A stretch of 37,403 bases of DNA from an uncultured Ruminiclostridium sp. GTDB lineage: Bacteria; Bacillota; Clostridia; Oscillospirales; Ruminococcaceae. Under the pieces are notes generated by a model. That model was not told the origin of the DNA. It did not search any database and saw only the letters and a list, made by a program, of their open reading frames with translations. The position numbers were made by a program, and so were the translations under genes. The first letter of the stretch is position 1, and each line of letters starts with the position of its first letter. The stretch spans positions 1 through 37,403 of the forward strand of contig CANQKE010000026.1 in NCBI GenBank assembly GCA_947624435.1, in the 5' to 3' direction. Of this stretch, positions 22,471 to 30,974 are shown in pieces.

Positions 22471-25400
22471 ATGAAGCTAAGAAACAGGATCATATCCATA
22501 GTGACCTGTGCTGCAATGCTGCTTACGATGCTGCCGGCTCAGGTATTTGCCGAGGAAGAGCCTGTCACGGTCACGATCTTTACGACCAATGACATCCACG
22601 GCACTATGGAAGGCGACGGCACCGTCGGCATCGTTCAGGCGGCCGCTATGAAAGCGTCTACCCCCAACGCATTGCTTGCGGACGCGGGCGACGCTACGCA
22701 GGGCGCGTCCTTTGCGACTATATCGCAGGGCGAGGACGTTATCCGCATGATGAACGCGGCAGGCTACGACGTTATGGCTGCCGGAAACCATGAATTCGAC
22801 TACGGCACCGAGCAGCTGCTAAGCAACGCCGAGACCGCCGAATTCCCGATAATCAGCGCAAACGTTAAGCTGAACGACGAGCTTATGCTTCCCCCGACCG
22901 CTATCGTTGAGCAGGCGGGAAAAACCATCGGATTTATCGGACTTACCACGGTAAACACTCTTAATACCGCAAACCCCGAAAAGCTTGCAGGCGTAAGCTT
23001 TTCAGATGAAGCGGCGGCTGCTAAGGAGCAGATAAAGGCTCTCGCGGACCAGACCGACGCTATCGTGCTTATCTGCCATCTCGGCGATAACGAGGCTGCG
23101 GTAAAATGCACCAGCAAGGACCTGCTGGACGCTCTGTCCGACAGTGAGCTTGCCGAGGTAGCTGCCGTTATAGACGGTCACAGCCACACTGTAGAAGATA
23201 TGACATATGAACGCGGCAACGTTTCTGTTCCCGTAGTGCAGACCGGCGTATATTCCTCCGGTATCGGCAAGCTGGAGCTTACCTTTAATAACGGTAAAGT
23301 GACCGCTGACGGCGACGTGCTCACCGCGGCCGAGGCAAGCGAGTATCAGCTTACCGACGCGGGCAAAGCGGCAGCCGAAAAGGTACAGAAAGCGCTTGAC
23401 GATATAAAGGCAGAGCAGGAAAAGACTCTCGGCGAGGAGCTCTGCTATAACAGAATTCCTCTCTGGGGCGGCTACATTTATTATGATTATGCCGAGCCGC
23501 GTATAGTAGAAACCAGCTACGGCGATTTTGTCACCGACGCATTTGCGGAATACGCAGCCGCATTCAACGAGCAGAACAAGCTTTCCCTGCCTGTTATCGC
23601 GGTAGAGAACGGCGGCGGCATCTCGGCGGCGCTTCCTATGGGCAAGGTGACCCGCGGCGATGTGCTGAACGCCTTTAACCACGGCAACATGGTAGAAGTT
23701 TACACCGTTACTCCCGCACAGCTCAAGACCGCACTGGAGGCGGGACTTACCATGACCGGACAGGACGAGACCGGACTTTTGATAAGAGAACGTGTAAGCG
23801 GCAGCTTCTTACAGGTAAGCGGCTTTGAATACACCTACGACCCCTCCGGCGAATCCGGCAATAAAGTTAAAGAAATAAAGCTTGAAGACGGTACCGCGCT
23901 CAGCCTTACCGATACTTCCACCAAGCTGCTGCTTGCCACCAACAATTATGTAGGAGGCAGCTTTGCGGCGCTCGGCTGTGAAAAATTAGGCGAGCTCGGC
24001 GGCGAGGATCAGCTGATAAGTGACTATATACTTTCGTTTACCTCGGTCAGCTCACTGCTTAATTATCAGGTTTTAGGGAACCGTATAAAGATCTATAACG
24101 ACAAAGCTCCCGACACCTATACCGTGAAGATACCGGTATACCTCCCCGACGGCAAGACCGTACAGCCCGGAGCAAAGGCTAATATCTGCGTGGACGGCGA
24201 ACAGTCCCAGCCCGTAGCGACCGACGAGGACGGCAATATAGTTATGACCGTTCCGAGCGGCGCACATACCTTCGTTCTCTTGGAATCGTCGGACGACATG
24301 CCGGTATACACCAACAACTATTCCGGCTCCGGTACGGTGACCACCAAGCCGGGTTATTACAGCCTTTCTTTCAAGGCGGAAGAACTGCCGGCGTTCGACC
24401 CCGAGGTAGAAAAGGATATCGACGAGGCAATACAGTATCTCAAAGAAAAAGTTGTAGAATACAACGAATGGATAGAGAAAAATATAACGGAACTCACCGA
24501 TGATAAAAAAGAAGATTTCTATAAAAGCATGGATCGGTTTCTTGACATTGCCGAGCAAGATCTGAGAAGTCTCGGAACTATCGACAAGGTAGAGGAAAGA
24601 AAAGCATACTATGACAACAATATGCAGATCAATATGCATAATGTCTACGTTCGGGATTCGATCGAATACTACTGCAAGGAGATCGACGCTCTGGAATTTG
24701 TTTCGGATGAAATAAAGCAAGAAGCAAAGTCAAGCGTTGCTAATGCGGCGCTGCAATACTCCGCTCATGTATTAGGCGATGTTCTGAACCACGTAGACCC
24801 GGCCGAAACGCTGAAAAACATCAAGGTGTATGACTCCATTATGTATCTAGGCGCATGCGAGGCGTACATTGAAGATAATTACCTTTACTGCAAAGGCTAC
24901 TTAGACCTCCTTCGCCATCATTCCGACGCGGATATCAACGAATACCGTGAAAAAATAGAGGAAATGTACAAAGAGGCAAAGGATATCCTCGCTAATTATA
25001 CCGACGCCGAAGCTGCCGCAAACACCATAAACAAGTACTTTGATGATTCCGACGCTTTTATTGACAGTATTCTTATGAGCGAATATACCAATCTGGTGAA
25101 CGGCTTTATTCCCGACACATTTGACTGGATTGTAACGAATTACTCCGAAAAGCTTGCCGATATAAGCGATGAAGAGGTAAAGGCTATCCGCGACGAGTTT
25201 ATTAAGGTCGCCGAAGAGTCGGTCGAGCCTATTAGAGAGGAAACTCAAAAAGATCAGCCGAGCAGCGATAATCTTAAAGCCATCGTAAACAAAGTTATAA
25301 GCAAATTTGACCAATCGGTGCTGGAAGTGTTCTACACCAATTCCAAAAACAAGCTGAGCGCTGCTGCTTCCGACGCAAAGGCAGCGCTTGAGGGTATGGA

Positions 25401-25902
25401 AGAGGAATACAATGTGGACCTTTCAGACTATATCGCAGACATTGATAAAGCGCTTGAGGCGGGTATAGATTCGCTTAATACCGAATATCAGAAGCTTGCC
25501 GACGAAAATTACTCCATATCGCTGATTGAAGAAGAAGATGCGCCGTTTGACGTATCAGACGAAGCGATAGCAGAGGCATACGACAGATTAAACTCCGCCA
25601 TCACTTCCGCTCAGGAACAGATATACACTGTACTTGATAGTGCTGCCGACGAGTCTGAAAGCGAACCTGAGAGCCAGCCCGAAAGCCAGCCCGAAAGCGA
25701 ACCCGAAAGTCAGCCTGATAGCACTCCGGAAAGCCAGCCCGAAAGCGAACCCGAAAGCCAGCCCGAAAGCCAGCCCGATGAAAATCCCGATACCGGTTAT
25801 CCTATCGGCGGCGCGGTGATTGTTACATTGATACTGTCCGGCTGCGCAGCTGCCGCAATGCCTATCAGTAGAAAGCTGAGAAGAGAAAAGAACGATAAAT
25901 AA
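22471..25902 (+). CDS. Surface-anchored 5'-nucleotidase / cyclic phosphodiesterase (UshA-like) with long C-terminal extension
   Basis: 1143 residues from ATG 22471 (AAAAGGAG upstream). Signal peptide 1-27 (ends VFA). Metallophosphatase domain about 32-300: TNDIHG (D41, H43), LADAGDATQG, AAGNHEFDYG, ICHLGD and DGHSHT, all metal-binding blocks present. 5'-nucleotidase C-terminal domain about 360-560 (YGDFVTDAF, ENGGGISAALP, FNHGNMVEVYTVT). Then a helical region of about 450 residues of no recognised family, a Glu/Ser/Pro/Gln-repeat stalk, NPDTG (1105-1109), a hydrophobic segment and a basic tail: a sortase-type anchor. Expected to release phosphate and nucleosides from extracellular nucleotides. 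Single-gene unit with its own symmetric promoter region and following terminator. Confidence 0.92.
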   Translation: MKLRNRIISIVTCAAMLLTMLPAQVFAEEEPVTVTIFTTNDIHGTMEGDGTVGIVQAAAMKASTPNALLADAGDATQGASFATISQGEDVIRMMNAAGYDVMAAGNHEFDYGTEQLLSNAETAEFPIISANVKLNDELMLPPTAIVEQAGKTIGFIGLTTVNTLNTANPEKLAGVSFSDEAAAAKEQIKALADQTDAIVLICHLGDNEAAVKCTSKDLLDALSDSELAEVAAVIDGHSHTVEDMTYERGNVSVPVVQTGVYSSGIGKLELTFNNGKVTADGDVLTAAEASEYQLTDAGKAAAEKVQKALDDIKAEQEKTLGEELCYNRIPLWGGYIYYDYAEPRIVETSYGDFVTDAFAEYAAAFNEQNKLSLPVIAVENGGGISAALPMGKVTRGDVLNAFNHGNMVEVYTVTPAQLKTALEAGLTMTGQDETGLLIRERVSGSFLQVSGFEYTYDPSGESGNKVKEIKLEDGTALSLTDTSTKLLLATNNYVGGSFAALGCEKLGELGGEDQLISDYILSFTSVSSLLNYQVLGNRIKIYNDKAPDTYTVKIPVYLPDGKTVQPGAKANICVDGEQSQPVATDEDGNIVMTVPSGAHTFVLLESSDDMPVYTNNYSGSGTVTTKPGYYSLSFKAEELPAFDPEVEKDIDEAIQYLKEKVVEYNEWIEKNITELTDDKKEDFYKSMDRFLDIAEQDLRSLGTIDKVEERKAYYDNNMQINMHNVYVRDSIEYYCKEIDALEFVSDEIKQEAKSSVANAALQYSAHVLGDVLNHVDPAETLKNIKVYDSIMYLGACEAYIEDNYLYCKGYLDLLRHHSDADINEYREKIEEMYKEAKDILANYTDAEAAANTINKYFDDSDAFIDSILMSEYTNLVNGFIPDTFDWIVTNYSEKLADISDEEVKAIRDEFIKVAEESVEPIREETQKDQPSSDNLKAIVNKVISKFDQSVLEVFYTNSKNKLSAAASDAKAALEGMEEEYNVDLSDYIADIDKALEAGIDSLNTEYQKLADENYSISLIEEEDAPFDVSDEAIAEAYDRLNSAITSAQEQIYTVLDSAADESESEPESQPESQPESEPESQPDSTPESQPESEPESQPESQPDENPDTGYPIGGAVIVTLILSGCAAAAMPISRKLRREKNDK

Positions 25903-25931
25903 TAGAATCTCTCAACGATAAAACATAAAAT

Positions 25932-25978
25932 TCAGCTTGTCGAAAAACCTCCCTATGGTCGGATTTTCGACAAGCTGA
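25932..25978. repeat. Long perfect palindrome, REP-like intergenic element
   Basis: TCAGCTTGTCGAAAA (25932-25946) pairs over 15 bp with TTTTCGACAAGCTGA (25964-25978), 17-base loop containing TCCCTATGGTCGGA. No T-tract follows directly. It looks like a dispersed palindromic unit rather than a terminator; a genome-wide count would decide. Confidence 0.6.
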
Positions 25979-25981
25979 CCA

Positions 25982-26021
25982 AAAAATGAGCAAGTATGTG
26001 TTGACATACTTGCTCATTTTT
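25982..26021 (+). terminator. Strong terminator after the 5'-nucleotidase gene (bidirectional form)
   Basis: AAAAATGAGCAAGTATGT (25982-25999) pairs over 18 bp with ACATACTTGCTCATTTTT (26004-26021), loop GTTG. The A and T ends are part of the stem, so it can act in both directions. Confidence 0.8.
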
Positions 26022-26082
26022 GCCGCTCTGCGAGCGGCACTTATCGCTAATGAGGGTGAAAACCCTGATGGTTTTCCCCTCA
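26022..26082. repeat. Two further hairpins in the same intergenic region
   Basis: GCCGCTC (26022-26028) with GAGCGGC (26032-26038), and TGAGGGTGAAAACC (26051-26064) with GGTTTTCCCCTCA (26070-26082, one bulge). They follow the terminator without a T-tract of their own. Together with the flanking structures, 25932-26167 is packed with five hairpins and no gene. Confidence 0.6.
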
Positions 26083-26133
26083 TACTCCTCTTTCCTTCCG
26101 GCTTTTGAACACTTTTTCTACAGCCTGAAAATT

Positions 26134-26167
26134 ATCCTCCCGAAATAGACTTCGGGAGGATTTTTTT
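26134..26167 (+). terminator. Rho-independent terminator-like hairpin
   Basis: ATCCTCCCGAA (26134-26144) pairs with TTCGGGAGGAT (26151-26161), followed by TTTTTT. It may be a second terminator for the 5'-nucleotidase gene. Confidence 0.8.
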
Positions 26168-26218
26168 GCGGGGAGATCTGTCATAAAAAATCGGATATGT
26201 CTTATTAAGCCCTCAATA

Positions 26219-26247
26219 TTGACATGTGCGGCGATATGTGGTACAAT
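26219..26247 (+). promoter_or_regulatory. Sigma-A type promoter of the RING/DUF2628 gene
   Basis: TTGACA (26219-26224), 17-bp spacer, TACAAT (26242-26247), 87 bp upstream of ATG 26334. Confidence 0.8.
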
Positions 26248-26333
26248 TATCGCAGAGCGACTTTATCGTTTTGGAAACGATTTTAGGCAAAGACAGATCA
26301 AGCTGTTGTTTTTGATTTTAAGAGGAATAACAA

Positions 26334-27239
26334 ATGCACGAGAATTTTATAGATGAAAAATGCCCTATCTGCAACGAGCCGTTCGCTGAGGACAGCGATA
26401 TAGTGGTATGTCCGGAGTGCGGAGCGCCTTATCACCGCGAATGCTACTCCAAAGAGGGCAAGTGCCTGTTTATAGAGCAGCACGGCGAGTTTGAATGGCA
26501 AAGCAGAAAAGATAAGCTGCGCGAGCATTTTTTGAACATTGAACAGGCGAAGGTGGAGGCCGAGGAATCCGAAGACGCCGGAGAAGAAGAATCCGAAGAC
26601 GAGTTTGAGGAATTCAGCATAGAAGAAGAGATAAGGCGCCACGAAAACTATGAGGATTTCAAGGCGGCGGTGGATAAGCACGTCGAAAAAATGTCCGGCC
26701 GCATACCGGAGAGAAACGGCGTGAACGGCGACGATATAGCCCAGTACGTCGGGAAAAACGCTATGTACTATCTTCCGGTATTTCTGGACATAGTGCTGCA
26801 CAATAAAATAGTAAAGCCGAATTTCGCAGCGTTTTTGTTTTCGCCGTTCCATTGTTTTTACCGGCACATGAACCTTTTTGGCACGCTTATCACTATTGCG
26901 ATGGCGATGGTGTATGAGCTGAGGCTGCTTATCGCCGGAATGCTGAGCACCTCGCCAGACGTGTCGGTCGCCGGAGCACAGACTATCGTCATGATAATGT
27001 GCGCGGGGATAGTCGTGCTGATGGTGTGTATGCTGCTGTTCTTTAATATCCTGTATCTGCGCACCTCGATAAAACGTATCGCGCGAATAAAGCGGGATTC
27101 CCTGTCAAAGGAAGAGGCGGATATGAGGATATACGTCGAAGGCAGACCCAGCCTGTTCAACGCGATAGCTTACCCGCTGTGCATATTCTTTGTAATGTCG
27201 GTGCTGTTCAGAATGTTGAACGGCTGGCTGGGAATGTAA
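26334..27239 (+). CDS. Prok-RING zinc-finger protein with DUF2628-like membrane domain
   Basis: 301 residues. The N-terminus is a double zinc-binding module of the prokaryotic RING type: C10, C13, C26, C29, H34, C37 and C44 (KCPICNEPF, VVCPECGAPYHRECY). An acidic linker (about 75-105, EESEDAGEEESEDEFEEF) follows. Then YVGKNAMYYLPVF and AAFLFSPFHCFYRHMNL, which resemble DUF2628 (conserved YVGKN...FFGPLWFxYRKM in the family), and about three membrane helices. The zinc finger would face the cytoplasm. Function unknown; this domain pair is recurrent in Ruminococcus-type genomes as far as I know. It has its own promoter and is probably co-transcribed with the next genes. Confidence 0.82.
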   Translation: MHENFIDEKCPICNEPFAEDSDIVVCPECGAPYHRECYSKEGKCLFIEQHGEFEWQSRKDKLREHFLNIEQAKVEAEESEDAGEEESEDEFEEFSIEEEIRRHENYEDFKAAVDKHVEKMSGRIPERNGVNGDDIAQYVGKNAMYYLPVFLDIVLHNKIVKPNFAAFLFSPFHCFYRHMNLFGTLITIAMAMVYELRLLIAGMLSTSPDVSVAGAQTIVMIMCAGIVVLMVCMLLFFNILYLRTSIKRIARIKRDSLSKEEADMRIYVEGRPSLFNAIAYPLCIFFVMSVLFRMLNGWLGM

Positions 27240-27276
27240 AATTAAATACTAAGTTTAGGAAAGGAGGGAAAACCGT

Positions 27277-29115
27277 CTGAAAAGAATAAAAGAGCATTAC
27301 GGCAGCTTCAGTGACAGGTCTGTCTGCCTGCTTATATTCCTTATATTTTTATTGATAAACTGTATTGTGGTACTGTTTTTGCAGAATATGTCGCTGGAGC
27401 GGGAATATACCGGTCCTGCCGCCGCCGCGCTGCTTATGGGCAGGGACTGGTTTTCCTCTATGCCTGCGATAAACGGAGCGGGAGGACTGCTGCACGGACT
27501 TATATACCTGCCGTCTATGCTGCTTTGTCCCGATCCGGGTATGCAGTATAAACTGTTTTTGCTTACAAATTCCGTTATATATTCATTTATTCCGGTAATA
27601 GCGTATCGGCTGTCTATTCATCTGGGAGTCAGCAAAATATCCTTAAGAGTATTGGCGGCCGCGGTGTGCGGGATATTCCCGACGCTTATGATACACGCGC
27701 ATCTTTTGCTGCCGGACGGATTTTCCTCGGTGATGATATGGCTGATAATGCTGTTCGTACTGCGGGACGAAAGCGGACGCGGAAAGCTGCGCAGAGGCTA
27801 TGTTTCGGCAGCGGCGGCAATATTTACCGCGGCTGCGTATTATTTCAGCCCGTCCTGCTTTGTATTGTTCCCAGCGGTGCTGATAACATTGCTGCTGCAA
27901 AAAAAGCTGACCGGCCGGGACGGCATATATATATCAGTCTACACGATAGTTTATCTGCTGCTGTTCGCGGCGGATTTTGTGATAACCTTTATATTGGATT
28001 TTTCGGTGCCGGGCGGCGCGAACGGCGGCCTTTACGGCACGGTGATAAGCTCGTTTTCGGCGATATTATCCGATCCGGCGGGATTTGTTTCACTGCTGGC
28101 GGGCAGACTGTATCACCTGTCGGTGGCGTCCTGGGGACTTGTGCCCGCGTCCTGCGCGCTGAGCATGTACGCATTGTTCAATTGTCTGAGGCGTAAAAAA
28201 TCTCCGGAAAAGATGTATACCGGAGTGTATGCAGCGGGCGGAATGCTCTGCACATTGATGATAATACTGCTGACGCTCGGCGACGCGTTCATCTCAATGA
28301 GCGCATACCCCGACGGAGGAGCGACCGTTATATCCTCCTCGGTATCGGCGTTTACCGCAGCTCCCGCAGTGTTCATGCTGTTTATCCATCTTATCGAATA
28401 CAGGATAAGCTACGGAAGACTGATGATGTCCATAGCCGTGACCGGAGGAGTCAGCGCGGTATTGGCGGCGGTGCTGTGCATGTTTTCAACCGCGGTATTT
28501 TCCGATCCGGTGTCGGTAGTCTGCGGAGATATAAGCGCGCTGAGGATAGGCACGCCCGCATATGAGCCGTTCACCGAGGATTCTATAATATATCCTGTTT
28601 GCCTGATACTTACCGCGTATGCCGTGATGACCTCGGTGGTATGCTGCGCGAAAAAGTACGCGGGCAGCATAGTGACCTGTATCTGTACCGGACTGGTGGC
28701 ATACAGCGCGATATATATATCGGCGGCGGTGATACCGCGTACCGCGGAGCTTACCTCGCAAAGCGCCGAGCTGTCCGCGGCGGTGAGCGAGTATATAGAA
28801 AACGGCTCCCGCGACGACAGTCGGCCGGTGGTCGCAGTATATAAGACAAGTGAAATGCTGGCGATGAATCTTCAATACTTCAATCAGAATTGTGAAGTAA
28901 TGTATATATCCGATGAAAGCCTTATCCCGGACGACTGCTTTGTAGTGAGTGAGAGATCGGTCGGCAGCGACGGGCTGAGCGTATTGGTCGGCAGAGAAAA
29001 CGGCATAAATATCTACGTCAGGGGCGCGGAAACGCTGCTGTACAACAGCTCCGAGGAGGGCGAGGATATGTCACAGCTCCCGCAGCTTAATCCTCCGTCG
29101 GAATCAAGGACATAA
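27277..29115 (+). CDS. Polytopic membrane protein, possible GT-C-type glycosyltransferase; CTG start
   Basis: 612 residues if translation begins at CTG 27277. AAGGAGG (27261-27267) is 9 nt upstream, and the frame has no ATG, GTG or TTG between the stop at 27256-27258 and a TTG at 27352 in the middle of the first membrane helix without a ribosome binding site. The CTG start gives KRIKEHYGSFSDR before the first helix, a normal membrane-protein start. About a dozen hydrophobic helices to residue ~480, then a soluble domain (SAAVSEYIENGSRDDSRP onwards). Early conserved-looking loop LEREYTGPAAAALLMGRDW recalls first loops of GT-C transferases, but no diagnostic DxD is evident. The function remains unassigned. 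Confidence 0.7.
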   Translation: MKRIKEHYGSFSDRSVCLLIFLIFLLINCIVVLFLQNMSLEREYTGPAAAALLMGRDWFSSMPAINGAGGLLHGLIYLPSMLLCPDPGMQYKLFLLTNSVIYSFIPVIAYRLSIHLGVSKISLRVLAAAVCGIFPTLMIHAHLLLPDGFSSVMIWLIMLFVLRDESGRGKLRRGYVSAAAAIFTAAAYYFSPSCFVLFPAVLITLLLQKKLTGRDGIYISVYTIVYLLLFAADFVITFILDFSVPGGANGGLYGTVISSFSAILSDPAGFVSLLAGRLYHLSVASWGLVPASCALSMYALFNCLRRKKSPEKMYTGVYAAGGMLCTLMIILLTLGDAFISMSAYPDGGATVISSSVSAFTAAPAVFMLFIHLIEYRISYGRLMMSIAVTGGVSAVLAAVLCMFSTAVFSDPVSVVCGDISALRIGTPAYEPFTEDSIIYPVCLILTAYAVMTSVVCCAKKYAGSIVTCICTGLVAYSAIYISAAVIPRTAELTSQSAELSAAVSEYIENGSRDDSRPVVAVYKTSEMLAMNLQYFNQNCEVMYISDESLIPDDCFVVSERSVGSDGLSVLVGRENGINIYVRGAETLLYNSSEEGEDMSQLPQLNPPSESRT

Positions 29116-29125
29116 GGAGGAAAGC

Positions 29126-29854
29126 GTGGAAAACATCGAAAGCTTTCGCCTTGGGGAACTGGAAATGTTCGTGTCCGGCGATCACAGATTCGGCACCGAC
29201 GCGTTTTTGCTGGCGGATTTTGCCGCGCCGCTGCCCTCTCACACCGTCTGCGACCTTTGCACCGGCTGCGGGATAATACCGCTGCTGTTCTGTCGGGAAA
29301 AGCCGCCGATGAAAATTTACGGCCTGGATATAAACGAAGAAGCGATAATGCTTTTCCAAAAAAGCGTTGAAGCAAATAAGCTGAGCGATAAGGTAATACC
29401 TGTGCTTTCGGATATAAAAGCACTACTCGGCAGTGATATTCCGAGGGAAAGCTGCGATATAGTTACGGTAAATCCCCCGTACTATAAAAAGGACAGCGGC
29501 GGAGTAAGGCTCAGCCCCGCTCAGGCGGCGGCGCGAACCGAGCTTTTATGCGATATAAACGACGTTGCTAATGCGGCGGCACAGCTGCTGAAATACGGCG
29601 GCAGCTTAAAGCTGTGCCATATACCCTCTCGGCTGTCGGACGTGATATGCGCCATGCGGCAGGCGGGGATAGAGCCTAAGCTGCTGCGCTTTGTGGTAAA
29701 GCGCGAGGGGGAAAAGCCGTGGCTGTTTTTGATAAGCGGAAAGCGCGGAGCAAAGCCGGGCATGGAGATATTGCCCCAGCTTGCGGTATATAACGAAAAC
29801 ATGGAATACACCGATACGATAAAGAAAATGTATATGGTAAAGGAAGAAAGCTGA
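29126..29854 (+). CDS. TrmN6/YabB-like tRNA (adenine-N6) methyltransferase
   Basis: 242 residues from GTG 29126, AAGGAGG (29114-29120) 5 nt upstream. SAM-dependent Rossmann fold: motif I VCDLCTGCGIIPLL, acidic motif II IYGLDINEEA, and the N6-adenine motif NPPYY. The start FRFGTDAFLLADF-like pattern (RFGTDAFLL) is typical of TrmN6 enzymes that methylate A37 of tRNA1(Val) in E. coli. In many Firmicutes the homologue yabB precedes yabC (rsmI), and here rsmI follows with a 1-nt overlap, which supports the call. The exact tRNA substrate is not proven. Confidence 0.88.
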   Translation: MENIESFRLGELEMFVSGDHRFGTDAFLLADFAAPLPSHTVCDLCTGCGIIPLLFCREKPPMKIYGLDINEEAIMLFQKSVEANKLSDKVIPVLSDIKALLGSDIPRESCDIVTVNPPYYKKDSGGVRLSPAQAAARTELLCDINDVANAAAQLLKYGGSLKLCHIPSRLSDVICAMRQAGIEPKLLRFVVKREGEKPWLFLISGKRGAKPGMEILPQLAVYNENMEYTDTIKKMYMVKEES

Positions 29855-30705
29855 TGACCGGCAGACTGTATGTTGTGGGCACGCCGATAGGAAATATGTC
29901 GGATATGTCGCCGCGCGCGGTGAAAACGCTATCCGAGGTGGATTTTATCGCGGCGGAGGACACTAGGGTAAGCGCGGTGCTGCTTGCTAAATTCGGCATA
30001 AAGACGCCGATGGTGAGCTATCACAAGTTTACCGGAGAGCAGCGCGAGCAGGCTATAGTAGACCGGATACTTTCCGGGGAAAGCTGCGCGGTGATAACCG
30101 ACGCGGGAATGCCCTGCATATCTGATCCCGGCGAGCAATTGGTAAAGCTGTGCCGTGACTATGGAGTGGAAATAGAAGCCGTGCCGGGCCCGTCGGCGGT
30201 AATAACCGCATTAAGCGTCAGCGGTCTGGATACCTCGCGTTTTTCGTTCGAGGGATTTTTAAGCGTAACAAAAAAGCAGCGTGAAAAGCACTTGAACGAG
30301 GTAAAAAACCTGCCTCACACGCTGATATTTTATGAAGCGCCGCATAAGCTGAAAAACACGCTCGCCGATCTGCTGGAGGCGCTGGGCGACCGTCCCGCGT
30401 CGCTGTGCAGAGAGCTTACCAAGCTGCATGAGGAGGTAATACGCTCCACCCTGTCGGGCTTGAACGAGTTATATAAGGATAAGACCCCGCGCGGAGAATA
30501 TGTGATAGTCGTGCAGGGCAATTATCAAAACATCGGGATAAGCGAAACCACTCTCGAAGACGCCGTAAAAAAGGCGGCCGCACTTATCGCCGACGGGATG
30601 AAGCCGTCCGAGGCGTGCAGGCAGGCGGCGCTTACCTCGGCATTTAAGAAAAGCGAGATATATAAGGAATATCTCAGGGCATACGCCCCTGAAAATAAAG
30701 AGTGA
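29854..30705 (+). CDS. rsmI: 16S rRNA (cytidine1402-2'-O)-methyltransferase RsmI
   Basis: 283 residues. The start ATG shares one base with the upstream TGA. RsmI/tetrapyrrole-methylase-fold motifs: LYVVGTPIGNMSDMSPRAV at the N-terminus, AAEDTR, SYHKF, ITDAGMPCISDPG and AVPGPSAVITALSVSG. Adds a 2'-O-methyl group to C1402 in the decoding centre. Full usual length with a helical C-terminal part. Adjacent to the yabB-like gene, the conserved Firmicutes pair. Confidence 0.96.
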   Translation: MTGRLYVVGTPIGNMSDMSPRAVKTLSEVDFIAAEDTRVSAVLLAKFGIKTPMVSYHKFTGEQREQAIVDRILSGESCAVITDAGMPCISDPGEQLVKLCRDYGVEIEAVPGPSAVITALSVSGLDTSRFSFEGFLSVTKKQREKHLNEVKNLPHTLIFYEAPHKLKNTLADLLEALGDRPASLCRELTKLHEEVIRSTLSGLNELYKDKTPRGEYVIVVQGNYQNIGISETTLEDAVKKAAALIADGMKPSEACRQAALTSAFKKSEIYKEYLRAYAPENKE

Positions 30706-30718
30706 AAGGATGAATACA

Positions 30719-30892
30719 ATGTGCAAAAAGGAAGAAAATAATAAGCTCTGCGGCAAAAGCTATACTATCCCCGCAATAATCGGCGCGCTGGTGCTTATAA
30801 TAGCCGGCGTGGCGTTCATCGTCGCTAAAATAGCACGCCAGGAACAGATGTATAGGGATAAATGGAAAGATTACGACGATTGCGGGATATGA
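30719..30892 (+). CDS. Small single-pass membrane protein
   Basis: 57 residues from ATG 30719. An ATG at 30710 is in frame but overlaps the AAAGG site, so the later start is preferred. Charged N-terminus (CKKEENNKLCGK), one hydrophobic helix (about 15-35, IPAIIGALVLIIAGVAFIVA), then a charged tail ending DDCGI. Thirteen nt after rsmI. No family recognised. Confidence 0.6.
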   Translation: MCKKEENNKLCGKSYTIPAIIGALVLIIAGVAFIVAKIARQEQMYRDKWKDYDDCGI

Positions 30893-30940
30893 CGCAAAAC
30901 AGCATTTCGCCGATATACAACTTAGAAACATTCACAGATA

Positions 30941-30974
30941 AAACAACACCCGCCTTTTCGGCGGGTATTGTTTT
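30941..30974. terminator. Bidirectional terminator between convergent genes
   Basis: CCCGCC (30949-30954) with GGCGGG (30960-30965), extended by AAACAACA on the left and TATTGTTTT on the right. It serves the rsmI operon from the left and metY (ending 30973) from the right. Confidence 0.8.

Noticed and set aside
27666-28196. 176-codon plus-strand ORF within the large membrane protein
   Set aside because: Shadow frame; the main frame gives continuous membrane helices and has the ribosome binding site.
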